Part shown: one piece after another, positions 23,790 to 64,000 of the stretch | How the letters are laid out: every line of letters begins with the position of its first letter | Numbering within the stretch: the first letter of the stretch is position 1 | Assembly: GCF_910596095.1 (NCBI RefSeq) | Contig: NC_056550.1 | Span: 17,702,501 to 17,766,500 of the forward strand | Source: Thunnus maccoyii | Lineage: Eukaryota > Chordata > Actinopteri > Scombriformes > Scombridae | Direction of reading: 5' to 3' | Length of the DNA: 64,000 nucleotides | Made by a program: the position numbers and the translations under genes | Notes under the pieces: generated by a model | What the model was told of the DNA's origin: nothing | Seen by the model: only the letters and a program-made list of their open reading frames with translations | Database searches by the model: none

Positions 23790-26456
23790 AGTTCTCTGTC
23801 TGAGCGCTTACATTCAGCCTTTGTTGAATGTTTAATCTGATTGGCCACACCCACACTCTCATTTCGCTGTGTGTGTGTTTATTCCATCTTCTGCTTTACC
23901 CCCACTTGGGCAATTCACTCAGGCCTGTGTACTGATATGGAGCTTTGCCATAACATGAAGTGAAATAAACTTCCAGAAGACAAAAACATTTTCATGACAG
24001 CAGACAAAAGAAGAAAATACGATGGTAATAATGTGTAAACATGCTATGCTGATGGGAAGGTTTGTGAATCATGGTGGCTTTTCAAACAACAGTGCAAAGC
24101 AACAGAAACAGCAAAGGACTTCCTAGTGATGGACTTAAGGGGAAAGTCCAGTTAGTTGACCAGTTGTTGCTAAAAACACACCACAAAACTGTGTACACAA
24201 GAAGAGTCATAATAGACTTTGCTCATATCAGTAATGTTTGCCTAGATTAACTTTTGCAACACATGTAGTAGCATAGAGTGGTCTTTGGTGAGCTTTGGGA
24301 CATAACAGTAGATGAATTAGAGCAATTTTATGTCATGCACAGTGTTAATGTATCAAATCTAAAATACCGCAGGAATGTAAGCTCAGTAAACCACATGAAA
24401 GACATACTGTGTCAGACAATTAAAGGACTAGTGTGTAAGATTTAGGGGGATCTATTGACAGAAATGAAATATAATATGTATAAGTATGTTTTCATTAGTG
24501 TATAATCCCATGAAAATATGAATTGTTGTGCTTTTGTAAGCTTAGAATGAGCCCTTTATATCTACATAGGATGGAGGTCCCCTTCTTTGGAGCGCGCCAT
24601 GTTGCAGTGCCATGTTTCTACAGTAGCCCAGAATGGACAAACCAAACACTGGCTCTAGAGAGGGCCTTTTGAGTTTTGCAGCTACTGTAGGTTCTTATTC
24701 AATTGGTTGCAATCTGCAACCTCACTGCTAGATGCCACTAAATCGTACACACTGGTCTTTTAAGTGATTCATTTGGAAATCATATAATGTGACCCCCTCA
24801 ATACCAAGTTATTTTACATCTGACGATCTGTTCATCTAATGAGTGAAATCGTCTGAGGAGATTCTGCTCATGGCTGCACAAACTGACACCAAACCAGCAA
24901 TAAAGCAATGACAAGCTATATTGACTGACTTTAATATGTACATATCTTCATCTGTTATAATGGCAGCTACAGCAGTGGTGTTGGCGGGGATGCCAGTTTG
25001 CATTCCCACCACATGGCCACACCATTTCTATGTGAAATGGCACATTCAGAATTTCTGACAAAAGATTCACAGAGGCTTGCAAATCCTTGGTAAACAGCAT
25101 AAATGTCCACCCCAACAAGTAATTTACTGTAATATATAAAGATTCGAATCACGTCTCTTTAAACAGCTGAAAAATTATGAAATACAATACAATATGCTGA
25201 TAAACAAGTGGTGATCTCACCCTAGTGGCAGATTTTTTCACTTGTTATCAGAAAAATAAGATTTTTTGTGAATGAAAAGCAAATTATATTGCAGATTTTA
25301 ATTCTAAATTAGCAAACTAACTACTTGTTAAAGTGGATATTTATTGCAGTGTGCAATAAATACAGCAAATATTTACTTGTAAAGCTTATAATACAGCTTC
25401 AACACAGAGTTGAGCCAACAGCTCTCTGACAGTCTCAAAAATGTTAAATTATAAGCTTCACAAAAGTAGTATTTATTGCAGGGCTATCGTACTGGATGGC
25501 ATTATATTACGGTACATGTTCCTGTTATTTTGTCCATCCCTTGCATCTCTAACATGCATGTCAGCAAAAGCAAGCTGGTGGCGGGACAGCTCACACTGAC
25601 AGAAGCAGAGAGAGTGGGACTTTAAGAAAAACAGGCAAACAATAAAACAGGAACAGGTTTGTTTCCAGAGTACTCACACAGCTGAAGACAAGAACATACT
25701 TCAGTGCGACTGCTGACGACAGCAGTGCGACTGAATGCCCTGGACTGATGATGCGTGCTCGCTGTCTATTTATGTCCATTATTCAGACTGGTGCTCTTTG
25801 GATTCCTCCGCTGCTGGTGAGCGTAAAACGGATGTGTGCGTTTGAGAGTGTAAGCAACAGGTAAAAAGTTTCAAAAAGACTTTATGAAGAAGAAGAAGAA
25901 GAAAAAAAAAATTAACAGGGTGTGTGCACTGTAGTATCAGTTTCCAATACGTTAAACAACATTAAGTGTGACGAAACACACCTACGACACAGAGAAAGAC
26001 ACAAAAATACATCCCTTTTGGCAGCAGATTCCTTTGGCTGTCCGGATAAAATTGGCAGTGTCTTGCTCTTGATCCATAAGCATACATACACATTCATTCG
26101 CACATTTGCACACACATACAGTACATACATACATACACACCGCACATACATGATGCAGTACAGAACATGCACGTACACGGATATAAATACATGTAGTTTT
26201 TCATTAAATGCACTTCTGTGTCCCCAGCTCTCTGCTTTGAAAATAGGAAGGTGCATAAATAAAACATTCCCATCGTTATAGAAAAGGTCCATGCATTTCC
26301 GGCACCACTGAGTTCACCAAGACTGAATGTTGAGAAAATACGAGGGCCATCTGGCTGCATCGCTCTCTGTCTCACTATTCCTTGATTTCTTGAGCGTGTT
26401 GTTGTTGTTTTGACAGTGTTTTGACAGTATATTTGTCTTTTTGTTTTTTTTTTCTC
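23790..26456. other. Spacer between the dehydrogenase and KCNT genes
   Basis: No exon found. It contains a TTAA-flanked MITE (24420-24763), CA/CATA-type repeats around 26080-26150 and, on the minus strand, possible AATAAA signals (TTTATT at about 25343 and 25472) that could end a long KCNT 3' untranslated region. Both flanking genes are on the minus strand. Confidence 0.5.
24420..24763. mobile_element. TTAA-flanked MITE
   Basis: TTAAAGGACTAGTGTG at the left and CACACTGGTCTTTTAA at the right are inverted with two mismatches over 16 bp, each ending in TTAA. The interior (GAGCCCTTTATATCTACATA, CAGTAGCCCAGAATGGACAA) matches a repeat common in percomorph genomes. It is non-coding. A piggyBac-type origin is inferred from the TTAA ends. 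Confidence 0.75.
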
Positions 26457-63985
<37,529 letters not shown>

Positions 63986-64000
63986 GGCTCTCCTCCTCAG

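Overview
The window is nuclear DNA from a ray-finned fish, probably a percomorph teleost. The signs are vertebrate intron-exon structure (GT-AG introns, one GC-AG intron), teleost-type dispersed repeats, a Tc1-like IR/DR transposon relic, hAT-like and TTAA-flanked MITEs, 5'-truncated LINE tails and many CA/GA/ATCT microsatellites. No prokaryotic, organellar or CRISPR features were seen. Species assignment is inference; the exon models come from hand-reading splice sites and frame continuity.

Layout: (1) 1-2.1 kb, non-coding with a perfect 34-bp palindrome and a short tandem array. (2) 2.49-5.19 kb, + strand, dnajb1 (HSP40 co-chaperone), three exons, 342 aa, with a perfect three-unit heat-shock element about 330 bp upstream of the ATG. 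(3) 5.6-12.6 kb, a dead Tc1-like transposon, MITEs, a LINE tail and a cluster of CTCF-like motifs. (4) 13.48-15.44 kb, + strand, gipc1 (PDZ trafficking adaptor), six coding exons, 337 aa. (5) 17.93-20.98 kb, + strand, a TRIM E3 ligase (RING, B-box, coiled coil, PRY-SPRY), six exons, 520 aa. (6) 21.18-23.77 kb, - strand, a C-factor-like short-chain dehydrogenase, six exons, 257 aa, tail-to-tail with the TRIM gene. (7) 26.46-63.99 kb, - strand, a complete 29-exon coding sequence for a Slo2-type sodium-activated potassium channel (KCNT family), 1217 aa, with start codon 16 bp from the window's right edge. Its 29 exon lengths sum to 3654 nt and stay in frame across every junction.

The genes are ordinary single-copy vertebrate loci, not an operon. 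The dnajb1-gipc1 adjacency matches human 19p13. The most interesting points concern the KCNT gene. It mixes features of both known paralogues: a KCNT1-like S1-S2 insert with two N-glycosylation sequons, and a KCNT2-like GFG filter and N-terminus. It lies in a 19p13-like context while human KCNT1 and KCNT2 lie on 9q34 and 1q31, so it may be a further ohnologue. The aspartate/histidine pair reported to coordinate sodium in rat Slack RCK2 appears replaced by Glu/Ala. Structural finds include a nested foldback element, two perfect hairpins in one intron, a G4 motif inside a hairpin loop, and three retroposon-like insertions bounded by direct repeats.
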